Source: JAAZMI01 sp964603615 (lineage in GTDB: Bacteria > Bacillota > Dethiobacteria > DTU022 > UBA8154). Taken from it: 64,000 nt of DNA. The notes beneath the pieces were generated by a model. That model saw only the letters and a list, made by a program, of their open reading frames with translations. It had not been told where the DNA came from and did not search any database. The translations under genes and the position numbers were made by a program. Position 1 is the first letter of the stretch. The number at the start of each line of letters is the position of its first letter. This document shows positions 52,597 to 61,283 of this stretch, piece by piece. The DNA lies in NCBI GenBank assembly GCA_964603615.1, contig CAZRVU010000004.1:34795-98794 (forward strand), given 5' to 3'.

Positions 52597-52878
52597 TCAT
52601 TCACCGGCGCAGGAAGCAATTTTTTGGTCATCAACGCCGTAACCGTGAAGCCTGAGCTCTACTGTAGAAGTGAGAACATCTGCATAGCTAAAAGAAAGTC
52701 TTTGAAAATAGTTTTTCTCGTCAACACGTATTACGAAAATAGAAGGATACGTATTCTCCAGGACCCCTACCTTCTCAAAAGTCTTTCTTCGCCCCCGGTT
52801 CGCCCGCAACTTTATCTTTTTCCCCACGTGGGATTCCAATTCTTTGCGGATTCTAACCAGAGGATTCTTTACGGCCAT
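52597..52878 (-). CDS. veg: Veg family protein
   Basis: A 93-aa protein. VRIRKELESHVGKKIKLRANRGRRKTFEKVGVLENTYPSIFVIRVDE is the highly conserved Veg sequence. Veg affects biofilm matrix gene expression in Bacillus; its role in clostridia is unknown. A very strong promoter precedes it, as in Bacillus. The family is normally 80-90 aa. It lies near rsmA, which is conserved synteny. Confidence 0.96.
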   Translation of the reverse strand: MAVKNPLVRIRKELESHVGKKIKLRANRGRRKTFEKVGVLENTYPSIFVIRVDEKNYFQRLSFSYADVLTSTVELRLHGYGVDDQKIASCAGE

Positions 52879-52898
52879 ACTAACATCACCTCAACACT

Positions 52899-52927
52899 AC
52901 TCTACCACAAATCAGGAAAAATGTCAA
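52899..52927 (-). promoter_or_regulatory. veg promoter
   Basis: On the minus strand, TTGACA (52922-52927), 17 bases, then TAGAGT (52899-52904), ending about 20 bases before the veg ATG, with GAGGTGAT as ribosome-binding site. Confidence 0.85.
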
Positions 52928-52992
52928 ATAAATAGCTTATTTAATCCCCTTTAAAGCAGATTATCATAGTTTTTCGCAATTTCTCTCTTTTT

Positions 52993-53469
52993 TTATTTTG
53001 TATACCTATCGGCCACGGTCATCGCCCCGTAAGAATCTGGCTTAATGCGAGCATGAAAACCGCTGCCAATAACCATGCCTACCACTTCTTTGATCAGATC
53101 CCTGGTTTCACCTTTTTCCCCTACGTCCAGATGAATTTCTACATTAAGGTCCGTATAGCCATTTTCTGAAAGAAGATTGTTGAAATTACCGGCAACTTCC
53201 AAGCTGAGGGATGTTTCAAAAAAAATCCGCTGGCGCAAACTCTGCATAAAATATTTCTTTTTTCTGCAAAAAAAATAGCGCCCGCCTTTACCAACCCGGT
53301 GTACGATGATCGCCGTAACAAAGATCACTTTGGCCTCGAGATGCATCTGAGAATCAGTACCAATAATCAATTTATATTGTTCCTGGGGCTGTTCTTTGAT
53401 ATAGCCTATAATCTCTGTAAAAACTTCCTCTAGAGTCATCTTCCCCTTGGTAGGGCTACAAAAAATCAT
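52993..53469 (-). CDS. YkuK-family RNase H-like protein
   Basis: A 158-aa protein of the YkuK family, thought to have an RNase H-like fold. Key text is YKLIIGTDSQMH with an Asp that would fit the active site, FVTAIIVHRVGKGGRYFFCRKK, and VEIHLDVGEKGETRDLIKEVVGMVIGSGF with another Asp. In Firmicutes the family is often near veg or rsmA; no activity is firmly known. Confidence 0.9.
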   Translation of the reverse strand: MIFCSPTKGKMTLEEVFTEIIGYIKEQPQEQYKLIIGTDSQMHLEAKVIFVTAIIVHRVGKGGRYFFCRKKKYFMQSLRQRIFFETSLSLEVAGNFNNLLSENGYTDLNVEIHLDVGEKGETRDLIKEVVGMVIGSGFHARIKPDSYGAMTVADRYTK

Positions 53470-53524
53470 TGTTGGTTAGCCTTCTTTCATCATTTCCCTC
53501 CAGGCACAAAACGAAAACCTTTAT

Positions 53525-54499
53525 TTAATTATAAAACATCTTACTTAAGTTTGCAAATTCCTCGAGGGTTAGAGTCTCGCCCCGCCGCCGGGAAGAGATA
53601 CCTTTTTTTAAAAGAAGTTTCTCCCAATCATTCCTACTATAACCTCCCACGTCTTCCAAAGCATTAAGAATTGTTTTTCTCCTTTTTTGAAAAGCAGCAC
53701 GCACTATTTCCCAAAATATCTTTTCATCAGCTATTTTTACGGCAGGTTTAGGTAAAGCTTCCAATAGCACCAGGGCCGAATCCACCGCAGGCGGGGGATA
53801 AAAAACATGACGTGAAACCTTAAAATAAAGCCGGGGTTTTGTATAATATTGACAAAGAACAGAGAGAAGGCCATACTCTTTCCCTCCCGGCGCAGCCAAA
53901 ATGCGCCGGGCTACTTCGAGCTGGACCATCAGCACGAGGCGCTGCGGTGCCAGGCGGCCCTGCAAAAGTTGGAAAAGAAGGGGGGTAACTAAATAGTACG
54001 GGAGATTGGCTACAATTTTAACCGCTTTTCCGACCTTTTCCCCGGATATTTTTTCACCCCAATGCTCCCGCGATATCTGGTATAAGTCCAGGCGGCGCAC
54101 ATCCCCCTCCACCACCAAAAGGTTATCTAGCCCCCTCAAGGTAGCCTGTTCCCTTAAAAGGCCGGCCAGGCCGGCGTCCCATTCCACAGCAATAACCCCG
54201 GCCGCCTCCTCTGCCAGGGGAAAGGACAAAGCACCGGGGCCAGCCCCGATGTCGATAACCAGATCTTCTGCGGTCAACTCTGCCGCTTCGATAATCTTTG
54301 CCAGGATATTGCCATCAACGAGGAAATGCTGGCCCAGGGAACGCCGGGGACGCAGGTTTTTCCCACGCAGGATTTTTTTCAGATAAGCCGGAGAGGTAAC
54401 TTTGCCCCATCCTGCTTTGCTTTGTTTTGCCCTGTTTTGCTCTGTTTTGCCCTGCCCTGTTGATTTCTTTCTTTTCCAGCCATTTTCGCTACCAGACAA
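53525..54499 (-). CDS. rsmA: 16S rRNA (adenine1518/1519-N6)-dimethyltransferase RsmA (KsgA)
   Basis: A 324-aa rRNA methyltransferase that dimethylates two adenines at the 3' end of 16S rRNA. The core begins RPRRSLGQHFLVD, the SAM motif is VIDIGAGPGALSFPLA, and the catalytic motif is NLPYY. An extension of about 45 residues (Lys/Gln/Asn-rich, GQGKTEQNRAKQSKAG) precedes the usual N-terminus and is encoded across 10-bp repeats. The start is TTG at 54499 with GGAGG seven bases upstream; no ATG, GTG or TTG lies between the repeats and the core, so the extension seems to be translated. Confidence 0.93.
   Translation of the reverse strand: MSGSENGWKRKKSTGQGKTEQNRAKQSKAGWGKVTSPAYLKKILRGKNLRPRRSLGQHFLVDGNILAKIIEAAELTAEDLVIDIGAGPGALSFPLAEEAAGVIAVEWDAGLAGLLREQATLRGLDNLLVVEGDVRRLDLYQISREHWGEKISGEKVGKAVKIVANLPYYLVTPLLFQLLQGRLAPQRLVLMVQLEVARRILAAPGGKEYGLLSVLCQYYTKPRLYFKVSRHVFYPPPAVDSALVLLEALPKPAVKIADEKIFWEIVRAAFQKRRKTILNALEDVGGYSRNDWEKLLLKKGISSRRRGETLTLEEFANLSKMFYN
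54425..54459 (-). repeat. Three 10-bp repeats inside the rsmA leader codons
   Basis: Plus-strand units TTTTGCCCTG, TTTTGCTCTG and TTTTGCCCTG at 54425, 54435 and 54445, with a partial CCCTG after them. Ten is not a multiple of three, so a change of copy number would shift the reading frame. Confidence 0.85.
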
Positions 54500-54618
54500 A
54501 AATCTTCCTCCAAACCAAAACTTCAGAATTAGAATATTAATGGTAAAAACTTTGGACCCGGCTTATAATAATAGGGCGTGCTTAAAAGGCACGACGATAC
54601 CGCAAAGGAGTTCAAGAG

Positions 54619-55290
54619 ATGATCCCTTTACGCGATAGTATAAGGCCGCTGCGTTACCCTTATGTAAATGTTCTGCTGATCTTCGTCAATATAGTCCTAT
54701 TTATCTACCAATCAAGCCTTGGCAGTGAAAATTTGGCAGAACTTTTTTTTCGTTTCGGCGTAATTCCCAGCAATTACTTGAACTTGCAGGGATATTCCAT
54801 TATACCCCTTTTTACCTCCATTTTTCTACATGGTGGATGGCTTCACCTTTTGGGCAATATGCTTTACCTTTGGATTTTTGGGGATAATGTGGAGGATCTA
54901 ATGGGGCACAGCGGTTACCTTTTTTTCTATTTACTGGCCGGCCTGGCCGCCAATTTAACCCATATTGTTGCCAATCCCCAATCTGCCATCCCGACAATCG
55001 GGGCCAGCGGGGCCGTCGCCGGTATCCTCGGCGCTTATCTTATTTTATTTCCGCGTGCCCGCGTGCTCACCCTAATCCCGCTCGGTTTCTTCCTAACTAC
55101 AGCACGCCTTCCCGCCATTCTTTTCCTTTTTCTTTGGTTTTTCTTGCAAATATTTAATGCCTTCTTCTCTGCGGCAACTGCAGCACAAATGGTAGCCTGG
55201 TGGGCACACATCGGCGGGTTTTTGACCGGCATTCTCGCCGGCCTGCTCACCCTCCTCTACCGGCGTGTGTCAAGGGGACGGGGGTATTGA
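54619..55290 (+). CDS. Rhomboid-family intramembrane serine protease
   Basis: A 223-aa polytopic protein with about six spans. Catalytic features are GASG (Ser130) and His197 in WWAHIGG. N-terminal text is RYPYVNVLLIFVNIVLFIYQSS, and FTSIFLHGGWLHLLGNMLYLWIFGDNVED is the strongly conserved L1 region. The last few residues (VSRGRGY) are encoded by a repeat element. A TATAAT lies about 50 bases upstream of the ATG but its -35 is poor. Confidence 0.95.
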   Translation: MIPLRDSIRPLRYPYVNVLLIFVNIVLFIYQSSLGSENLAELFFRFGVIPSNYLNLQGYSIIPLFTSIFLHGGWLHLLGNMLYLWIFGDNVEDLMGHSGYLFFYLLAGLAANLTHIVANPQSAIPTIGASGAVAGILGAYLILFPRARVLTLIPLGFFLTTARLPAILFLFLWFFLQIFNAFFSAATAAQMVAWWAHIGGFLTGILAGLLTLLYRRVSRGRGY

Positions 55291-55437
55291 CACATGTGTC
55301 AGGGGGACGGGGGTATTGACACAGAGCCCCGCAGCGGCGAAGGTTGCGTCAAGCCCCATGTTTCGCCACACGGGGGTGGGTGCAACGGGAACCGTCCCCG
55401 TTGCACCCACCCCCGTTCCTTTGACACACATTTCCGG
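55266..55437. repeat. REP-like palindromic element with two 29-bp units and an 18-bp stem
   Basis: Two adjacent 29-bp units (55266-55294 and 55295-55323), each TGTGTCA-GGGGACGGGGG-TATTGACACA with one base difference, then a spacer, then an 18-bp perfect stem (55372-55389 with 55397-55414, 7-base loop), ending TTTGACACACA. It separates the convergent rhomboid and comF genes and overlaps both gene ends. The layout resembles REP sequences mobilised by Y1 (RAYT/IS200-type) transposases. It is related to 34192-34430. Confidence 0.8.
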
Positions 55438-55445
55438 CCTTTGTC

Positions 55446-56195
55446 TCAGGCCCGGGCCAGCACTGCCACGCTAACCTTGCCGGCACCGGCTGTTTTTAAA
55501 ACGCGGGCTGCTTCTTCAACTGTTGCCCCGGAGGTGAGAATGTCATCTAGTAGTAGAACGTGGCACCCCTCCTGCAACCTTTCACGGCAACGAAAGGCCC
55601 CTTTGATGTTTTCGCTTCTCTGCTTCCTGTTCAAACCTGTTTGGCTCTGTGTATCCCTAACCCGCTCCAAAACTTCGCGCACCGGTAGGTGCAGTTCTTT
55701 TCCTACTACGGCAGACAGCAAGGCAACCTGGTTATAGCCGCGCTTTAACAAGCGCTGCCGGGAAAGGGGCACGGAAACCAAAAAATCTACAGAAGAAAGC
55801 CAAACCAACGCGGACAGTTTTGCAGCGAGCAGCAGCCCCCAGGGGCGAGCCTGTGATTTTTTGCCGTGGTATTTAAAGCGATGCAAAGCCTGGCGGATCT
55901 CCCCCCGGTAGCTGCCCAGGGCTACACATTCGTCAAAAACAAATTTTAAACTGCGGCAGTATCCACATAATTCACTTTCTTCCTTAAGGGGAAAAGCACA
56001 ACGCGGGCAACAACGGGCAAGCCAGGGCAGCTCCACGGCACAACGACGGCAAAGCAGCCCTTCCCACCCGCCAATTGTAATGTCACCCTTGAACATGGAA
56101 CCTTTTTTATCATTATCCCGTTCAAACAATAAGCTACCGCAAAAAAAACAACGGGGCGGGTAAAGCAGGTCCAATAAAAGTTTGGCGATCGACAT
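55446..56195 (-). CDS. comF: ComF-family phosphoribosyltransferase-like protein
   Basis: A 249-aa protein. A zinc-ribbon part (CFFCG, CRRC, CCPRC and CGYC cysteine pairs in residues 16-80) is followed by a type I phosphoribosyltransferase domain with VLLLDDILTSGATVEEAARVL. ComF is needed for DNA uptake in competent bacteria. It lies five bases downstream of metK. The 3' end runs up to a REP-like element. Confidence 0.93.
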   Translation of the reverse strand: MSIAKLLLDLLYPPRCFFCGSLLFERDNDKKGSMFKGDITIGGWEGLLCRRCAVELPWLARCCPRCAFPLKEESELCGYCRSLKFVFDECVALGSYRGEIRQALHRFKYHGKKSQARPWGLLLAAKLSALVWLSSVDFLVSVPLSRQRLLKRGYNQVALLSAVVGKELHLPVREVLERVRDTQSQTGLNRKQRSENIKGAFRCRERLQEGCHVLLLDDILTSGATVEEAARVLKTAGAGKVSVAVLARA

Positions 56196-56200
56196 AAACT

Positions 56201-57415
56201 TTAGGAGCTGGCTTGTTTGAAAGCTAGCGCCTCCTGGCGCAAAAGTGGGGCCAGATCCGTTTCTTCCCAGGGAAGATCGAGATCATCCCGGCCAAAATGC
56301 CCGTAAGAAGCAACCTGCTGGTAAAGAGGACGGCGCAGGTTAAATTTCTGGATCATCGCTGCCGGCCGCAAATCGAAATGTTTTCGAATCAGCTTTTCAA
56401 TCAGCTCCACCGGCACTTTTTCCGTACCAAAGGTATCCACAAAGATAGATACGGGCTGGGCCACCCCGATGACGTAAGCCAACTCCAGCTCGCATTTACC
56501 CGCTAATCCGGCCGCGACTACATTTTTAGCCACATAGCGGGCGGCATAGTTGGCGGAGCGATCTACTTTTGTCGGATCTTTCCCGGATAAAGCACCGCCA
56601 CCGTGGCGGGCATAACCACCGTAAGTATCCACAATAATTTTCCGGCCCGTTAGGCCCGCGTCGCCCTGGGGCCCGCCGACGACAAAGCGCCCCGTGGCAT
56701 TAACTAAGATGCGGGTTTCTTTATCTATCAATCCGGCAGGCACTATTTCGTGAATAACAGCCCGCGTTAAATCTTCCCGTAAGCGTGCCAAAGACACATC
56801 ATCGCGGTGCTGGGCAGCAAGGACCACCGTCGAGAGGCGCCGGGGTTTGCCATCACAATATTCTACGGTAACCTGGGATTTTCCATCCGGGCGCAGATAA
56901 GAAAGCACCTTTTTCTTACGGACTTCGGCCAGACGGCGGGTAAGCTTATGGGCAAGAGCTATAGGCAGGGGCATCAACTCCGGGGTTTCATCGCAGGCAA
57001 AGCCAAAAATGATCCCCTGGTCTCCCGCACCAATTTGATCATAAGCCTCATCCCGGCTGTCACCAGATTTAATTTCCCAAGATTCGTTAACGCCCAGGGC
57101 AATATCCGGGGACTGTTCATCCAGGGCGGTCAGCACAGCGCAGGTATCACCGTCAAAACCATACCTGGCCCGCGTATAACCGATTTCCTTGACTGTTTGG
57201 CGGGCAATGCCGGGAATATCTATGTAAGAGTCGGTCGTGATCTCCCCGGCGATGAGAATCAACCCCGTGGTTACCAGGGTCTCCGCGGCAACTCTCCCTT
57301 GAGGATCCTGATCCATAATCGCATCTAAAATGGCATCGGAAATCTGATCGGCAACCTTATCCGGATGCCCTTCTGTTACAGATTCAGATGTAAAATAAAC
57401 ACTATTTTGCTTCAT
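56201..57415 (-). CDS. metK: S-adenosylmethionine synthetase MetK
   Basis: A 404-aa enzyme that makes SAM from methionine and ATP. The start at 57415 gives MKQNSVYFTSESVTEGHPDKVADQISD; an upstream in-frame start at 57445 precedes the GGAGG. Motifs are GAGDQGIIFGFA and GGGALSGKDPTKVDRS. Expression is controlled by the SAM-I riboswitch in the leader. Confidence 0.98.
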   Translation of the reverse strand: MKQNSVYFTSESVTEGHPDKVADQISDAILDAIMDQDPQGRVAAETLVTTGLILIAGEITTDSYIDIPGIARQTVKEIGYTRARYGFDGDTCAVLTALDEQSPDIALGVNESWEIKSGDSRDEAYDQIGAGDQGIIFGFACDETPELMPLPIALAHKLTRRLAEVRKKKVLSYLRPDGKSQVTVEYCDGKPRRLSTVVLAAQHRDDVSLARLREDLTRAVIHEIVPAGLIDKETRILVNATGRFVVGGPQGDAGLTGRKIIVDTYGGYARHGGGALSGKDPTKVDRSANYAARYVAKNVVAAGLAGKCELELAYVIGVAQPVSIFVDTFGTEKVPVELIEKLIRKHFDLRPAAMIQKFNLRRPLYQQVASYGHFGRDDLDLPWEETDLAPLLRQEALAFKQASS

Positions 57416-57461
57416 TTTATTGCACCCTCCTTTTTTAATCGGCATACCAGGCCCAAAAATG

Positions 57462-57490
57462 AAAAACCCCTTGCCCGGGTTAGCAAGAGG
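57462..57490 (-). terminator. Intrinsic terminator of the metK SAM riboswitch
   Basis: On the minus strand, CCTCTTGC, an 8-base loop, GCAAGGGG, then TTTTT. It lies 14 bases after the aptamer and forms the expression platform. Confidence 0.9.
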
Positions 57491-57503
57491 CTACCAGAAA
57501 TTC

Positions 57504-57659
57504 CTCTTATCTCCCAGGACGACAACAAAAAACTGCCGAGCCGACCCGAGGGAATTGGCACCGGACAACCTGCCGCTGTCTTTGTTTCTCCCTTTCCAGC
57601 AAAGCAGATTCGGTTGCCGGGGTTCATTGAGCCCATCTCTCCCCCACTCTGGATAAGAG
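57504..57659 (-). ncRNA. SAM-I (S-box) riboswitch
   Basis: A 156-nt leader RNA. The closing stem P1 is CTCTTATC (57652-57659) with GATAAGAG (57504-57511). The core has the conserved GATGGGC..AATGAACCCCGGCAACC block followed by GGTGCCAATTCC. When SAM binds, the downstream terminator forms and metK transcription stops. Confidence 0.95.
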
Positions 57660-57727
57660 TATAGACCTATCCAAAAAAAAGATTGCATTTAACCGTTAAC
57701 TACTCAAAAATCCAAAACACTGTTTTT

Positions 57728-57756
57728 ATACTATTATAAATCCTAGTGCTTGTCAA
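57728..57756 (-). promoter_or_regulatory. metK promoter
   Basis: On the minus strand, TTGACA (57751-57756), 17 bases, then TAGTAT (57728-57733). A TATAAT also lies in the spacer but at a wrong distance. Confidence 0.7.
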
Positions 57757-57887
57757 CACGCACGAAAACTCTCCCACTAAGATTTTACGCATAGCAAAAC
57801 CTCTTTTTTACTGCTAAAATTTACGCCTATTATTTTATGCTAGTAAATGCTCCCTTTAGCTACAGTATCGATCCAAAAAATAGCTTA

Positions 57888-58325
57888 TTACCTCTCTGCC
57901 AGGGCAAAAATCAGTTCGCCGGAGGCAACATTTTTACCTTCGACCTGTGCCCTCCCTTTACCCCGTCCGACAACTCCCCGCAGGCCAGTCAGAACCACTT
58001 CCATGATCAGGGTATCACCGGGCCGCACTATCCCGCGAAAGCGCAATTTATCTATACCGCGGAAAAGAGCCAATTTACCCTTAAATTCAGGCCGGCTCAG
58101 CAGCGCCACCGCCCCCACCTGTGCCATCGCCTCGGCAATCAGAACCCCCGGCATTACCGGTTCTCCTGGAAAATGCCCCTGAAAAAAAGGCTCATTAACA
58201 GTTACATTTTTTAGTCCAACCGCTTTTTCTCCCGGCAATATTTCCAGGATTTTGTCAACCAGCAAAAAGGGGTAGCGATGGGGAATGATCTCCTGAATTT
58301 CCCGGGCAGATAAATAATTTTCCAA
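57888..58325 (-). CDS. fabZ: 3-hydroxyacyl-ACP dehydratase FabZ
   Basis: A 145-aa hot-dog-fold dehydratase of fatty acid elongation. Catalytic His51 and Glu65 lie in GHFPGEPVMPGVLIAEAMAQ. The start is TTG, ten bases after GGAGG, which follows three 10-bp repeats (58340-58369, CTTTGGCCCT on the plus strand). It is not in a fatty acid operon here. Confidence 0.96.
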   Translation of the reverse strand: MENYLSAREIQEIIPHRYPFLLVDKILEILPGEKAVGLKNVTVNEPFFQGHFPGEPVMPGVLIAEAMAQVGAVALLSRPEFKGKLALFRGIDKLRFRGIVRPGDTLIMEVVLTGLRGVVGRGKGRAQVEGKNVASGELIFALAER

Positions 58326-58339
58326 AACAACTAAACCTC

Positions 58340-58369
58340 CTTTGGCCCTCTTTGGCCCTCTTTGGCCCT
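58340..58369 (-). repeat. Three perfect 10-bp repeats upstream of fabZ
   Basis: CTTTGGCCCT three times in tandem, followed on the coding strand by GAGG to form the fabZ ribosome-binding site. The distance from GGAGG to the start does not depend on repeat number. Confidence 0.85.
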
Positions 58370-58446
58370 GCTTTTACAACAAAACAACCTTAATCGTCCT
58401 TTTTGCTCTTTTAAGCCTGCTTTTTTGCAAGCGTAGCCTTAACCAG

Positions 58447-60171
58447 TTATTTGCTTTTTTTATCCTGCTCCTGTTCACTATCTTCTAAAAGCATACCGTC
58501 ATTTTCCAAAGAAGGTGCAGGCCCGAAAAGTAAGGGTATAGTGCGCATCTCTCCTATTTCCTGCTCCAACTGACGGACGAGCAACTCCAAACGTTTTTCA
58601 AAGGATAGGAGATATTCAAGGTCTTTCTCCTCTTCTAAATAGGAAGATAAACAAATATTGAAATGTGAAATGTTTTCTTCCCACCTGCTCCAAAGCTGTT
58701 GCGCCTTCAAACGCGTCAGGTACTCATGGGAAGGTTCTAATTCCTGACCCATCGGCAGTAAGGCAATCTCTTCCAGGTAGGAAGGAATATAAACATCAAC
58801 CTGAAACTGTTCTCGCAATAAAGCCGCCAGGTTTTCCAGGGCTTCGTCTTCGCCATGCACCAGGATAATCTGGGAAGGTTTGCGCTTGAACTTGCCCACC
58901 CATTTTAGCAGTTCATCCCGGTCAGCATGCGCGGAAAAACCAAGAATGGAGGCAATGGTTGCACGTACAACAATATCCTCACCAAAAATTCTTACCCGCC
59001 GGATCCCCTCCAGCAGGCGACGCCCCAGGGAACCTTCGGCTTGATAACCGACGAAAAGAACTGTGGATTCAGGACGCCAAAGGTTGTGCTTGAGATGGTG
59101 CCTGATGCGGCCGGCATCACACATCCCGCTGGCAGAGATAATCAATGCTCCTCCCCTAATTTCATTAATCGCACGAGATTGTTCCACCTTAGGGGTAAAG
59201 GTCACCTCCGGAAAGTGCAGGGGGCATTCTCCCCGGATCAGGTAAGCCCGCATCTCCAAATCAAAACATTCGTTGTGGCAAATAAATAGATCCGTCGTCT
59301 TAATAGCCATAGGGCTATCGATATAAATGGGGAGTGCAGGAATTTTGCCACGGTCAATAAGTTTATTGAGAATATAGAGGAGTTCCTGGGCCCGCCCTAC
59401 TGTGAACGCGGGAACAATAATATTACCCCCTCGTTTTAAAGTAGAAATAATAACCTCTGCCAAAACATTTTCCTTTTCTCCTTCTTCCTCATGCAACCTC
59501 TGACCATAGGTCGATTCCATTATCAAAAAGTCAGCCTCTTCAATCACATCCGGATCACAGATAATCGGCTGTCCTGTTCTCCCTAAATCCCCGGAAAAAA
59601 CAAATTTTTTGGCTACCCCCGCCTCCACTACAAAGAGCTCCAGTATGGCCGAACCAAGAATATGGCCTGCATTTTGTAAGCGGAAAGATAATGCAGAGGA
59701 CAGGTTAATAAATTCGTTATAGTCAATTCCCTCAAAATATTCCAGCGCTGCCCGGGCGTCGTCAATCGTATAAAGCGGCGGGGTTTCACTACGCCCGGCT
59801 CTGCGGGCCTTGCGATTTTCCCATTCCGCCTCCATCTCCTGAATATAGCCACTGTCCGGCAGCATGATGCGGCAAAGATCTACTGTTGCCCTCGTTGAAT
59901 AAATTTTGCCCTGAAAACCCTCTCGCACTAATTTGGGAATCAGCCCGCTATGATCGATATGTGCATGCGTTAAAAAAAGACATTCAATCTCCGCCGGGTC
60001 AAAGGGAAAATCAAGGAAGTTGCGCCGCCGCAAGGCCCGCCCACCCTGAAACATACCGCAATCGATTAGATACTTTTTATCCCCGGCCTCCAAGAGAAAA
60101 CAGGAACCCGTCACTGTACGGGCTCCGCCACAAAATTTTAGTTTCAATGGCTGCATCTCCCCTCCGCCCAA
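58447..60171 (-). CDS. Beta-CASP metallo-beta-lactamase-fold ribonuclease-like protein
   Basis: A 574-aa protein. The zinc motif HAHIDH is at residues 69-74, the beta-CASP and RNA-specificity parts are RGGNIIVPAFTVGRAQELLYIL and FSAHADRDELLKWV, and a helical tail of about 110 residues follows. Relatives are RNases of the YsH1/CPSF group found in bacteria and archaea. Two starts are possible, TTG 60171 and ATG 60156, each with a good ribosome-binding site. Confidence 0.93.
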   Translation of the reverse strand: MGGGEMQPLKLKFCGGARTVTGSCFLLEAGDKKYLIDCGMFQGGRALRRRNFLDFPFDPAEIECLFLTHAHIDHSGLIPKLVREGFQGKIYSTRATVDLCRIMLPDSGYIQEMEAEWENRKARRAGRSETPPLYTIDDARAALEYFEGIDYNEFINLSSALSFRLQNAGHILGSAILELFVVEAGVAKKFVFSGDLGRTGQPIICDPDVIEEADFLIMESTYGQRLHEEEGEKENVLAEVIISTLKRGGNIIVPAFTVGRAQELLYILNKLIDRGKIPALPIYIDSPMAIKTTDLFICHNECFDLEMRAYLIRGECPLHFPEVTFTPKVEQSRAINEIRGGALIISASGMCDAGRIRHHLKHNLWRPESTVLFVGYQAEGSLGRRLLEGIRRVRIFGEDIVVRATIASILGFSAHADRDELLKWVGKFKRKPSQIILVHGEDEALENLAALLREQFQVDVYIPSYLEEIALLPMGQELEPSHEYLTRLKAQQLWSRWEENISHFNICLSSYLEEEKDLEYLLSFEKRLELLVRQLEQEIGEMRTIPLLFGPAPSLENDGMLLEDSEQEQDKKSK

Positions 60172-60273
60172 AAATTTCCTCCGCGTTTTACAAGATGCAC
60201 CTTTACAGATCTAACTTATGGGCCATTTTCCCAACTTTACTCACTGCGGTAGATCTTTCTCAATTGCCTCCTT

Positions 60274-61044
60274 TTATAGATCCAGCTTCCGGGCGATCTC
60301 CTCAACAGCCTGCAAGGCCGGGGAATCGTCGGGCAGCTTAAAAAGCGGCTTATCTTGCAGGTCATATTCGACGATATTATTATCCAAAGGAATTGTGCCC
60401 AGCAGCTCCAGGCCAGTCTTGGTAATCTCCTCCCCCAAAGCCTCTAAAGTCTGCTCTTCACCATTTTGGGTTTTGGTAACGACCAGATAAATCTTACGGG
60501 CCTCGATATTAACTCCCTTGATAATATCAAAAACCCTGCCGGCAGAGCGGATACCGCGGGCAGTTGCATCGCTGGTCACGAGGATATAGTCGATTTTATC
60601 GATGATACGGCGGCTCAGGTGTTCCAAACCAGCCTCGTTATCCACAAAAACATAGTCATAGTTGGTCCGTAGTTTCTCTAAATAAAGACGCAAAAGATCG
60701 TTGGGGTAACAATAACAACCCGGGCCCTCGGGGTTGCCCATCACCAGCAGATCAATATGGTCCGTTTCTACCAGCGCCTGGCTAGCACGCATCTCCATAA
60801 ACATCCCTTTCGGCATCCCGGCAGGAACCTGCCGCGGATCCTTGGTTGCCGCCAGGGCTTCAGACATGGTTTCCTCCAGCTCCAACCCCAAAACCTCGTT
60901 GAGGTTGGCATTGGGATCGGCATCCACCACTAAAATAGCTTTATCCTCGTGGCGTGCAATAAGATGACGCAGCAAAAGAGCTGTCAAGGTAGTCTTACCT
61001 GTTCCTCCTTTGCCTGCCACGGCAATTAACGTTTCTTTAGCCAT
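60274..61044 (-). CDS. CooC/AcsF-type nickel-insertion ATPase
   Basis: A 256-aa MinD-family ATPase. The P-loop is GKGGTGKT (11-18), and the nickel-binding Cys-x-Cys motif is GCYCYPNDLLR (Cys110, Cys112). In relatives it inserts nickel into CO dehydrogenase (CooC) or acetyl-CoA synthase (AcsF). No CODH/ACS genes are in the window. The start at 61044 has GGGTGAT upstream, and the longer frame to 61110 is less likely. A TATAAT at 61166-61171 (minus strand) may be its -10. Confidence 0.88.
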   Translation of the reverse strand: MAKETLIAVAGKGGTGKTTLTALLLRHLIARHEDKAILVVDADPNANLNEVLGLELEETMSEALAATKDPRQVPAGMPKGMFMEMRASQALVETDHIDLLVMGNPEGPGCYCYPNDLLRLYLEKLRTNYDYVFVDNEAGLEHLSRRIIDKIDYILVTSDATARGIRSAGRVFDIIKGVNIEARKIYLVVTKTQNGEEQTLEALGEEITKTGLELLGTIPLDNNIVEYDLQDKPLFKLPDDSPALQAVEEIARKLDL

Positions 61045-61283
61045 TTGATCACCCGGCTCTGCTTGAACATTAAAAGGACAAAACGAAACCGGGTTACCCA
61101 CCTCCTTCAAAATTCACAAGTCTATTTTAAAAATAAATGTGGCTGCGGCTTCCTGTTATATCTTTATTATACAGAAATATTGCTTAAAAAACTATGGAAA
61201 AGAGTTATTAATCATTGATAAAAGGATAAAAAGTATAAATGGCCCCCTAGTTTTGCAGTAACCCATTAAAATATAATTGTATA

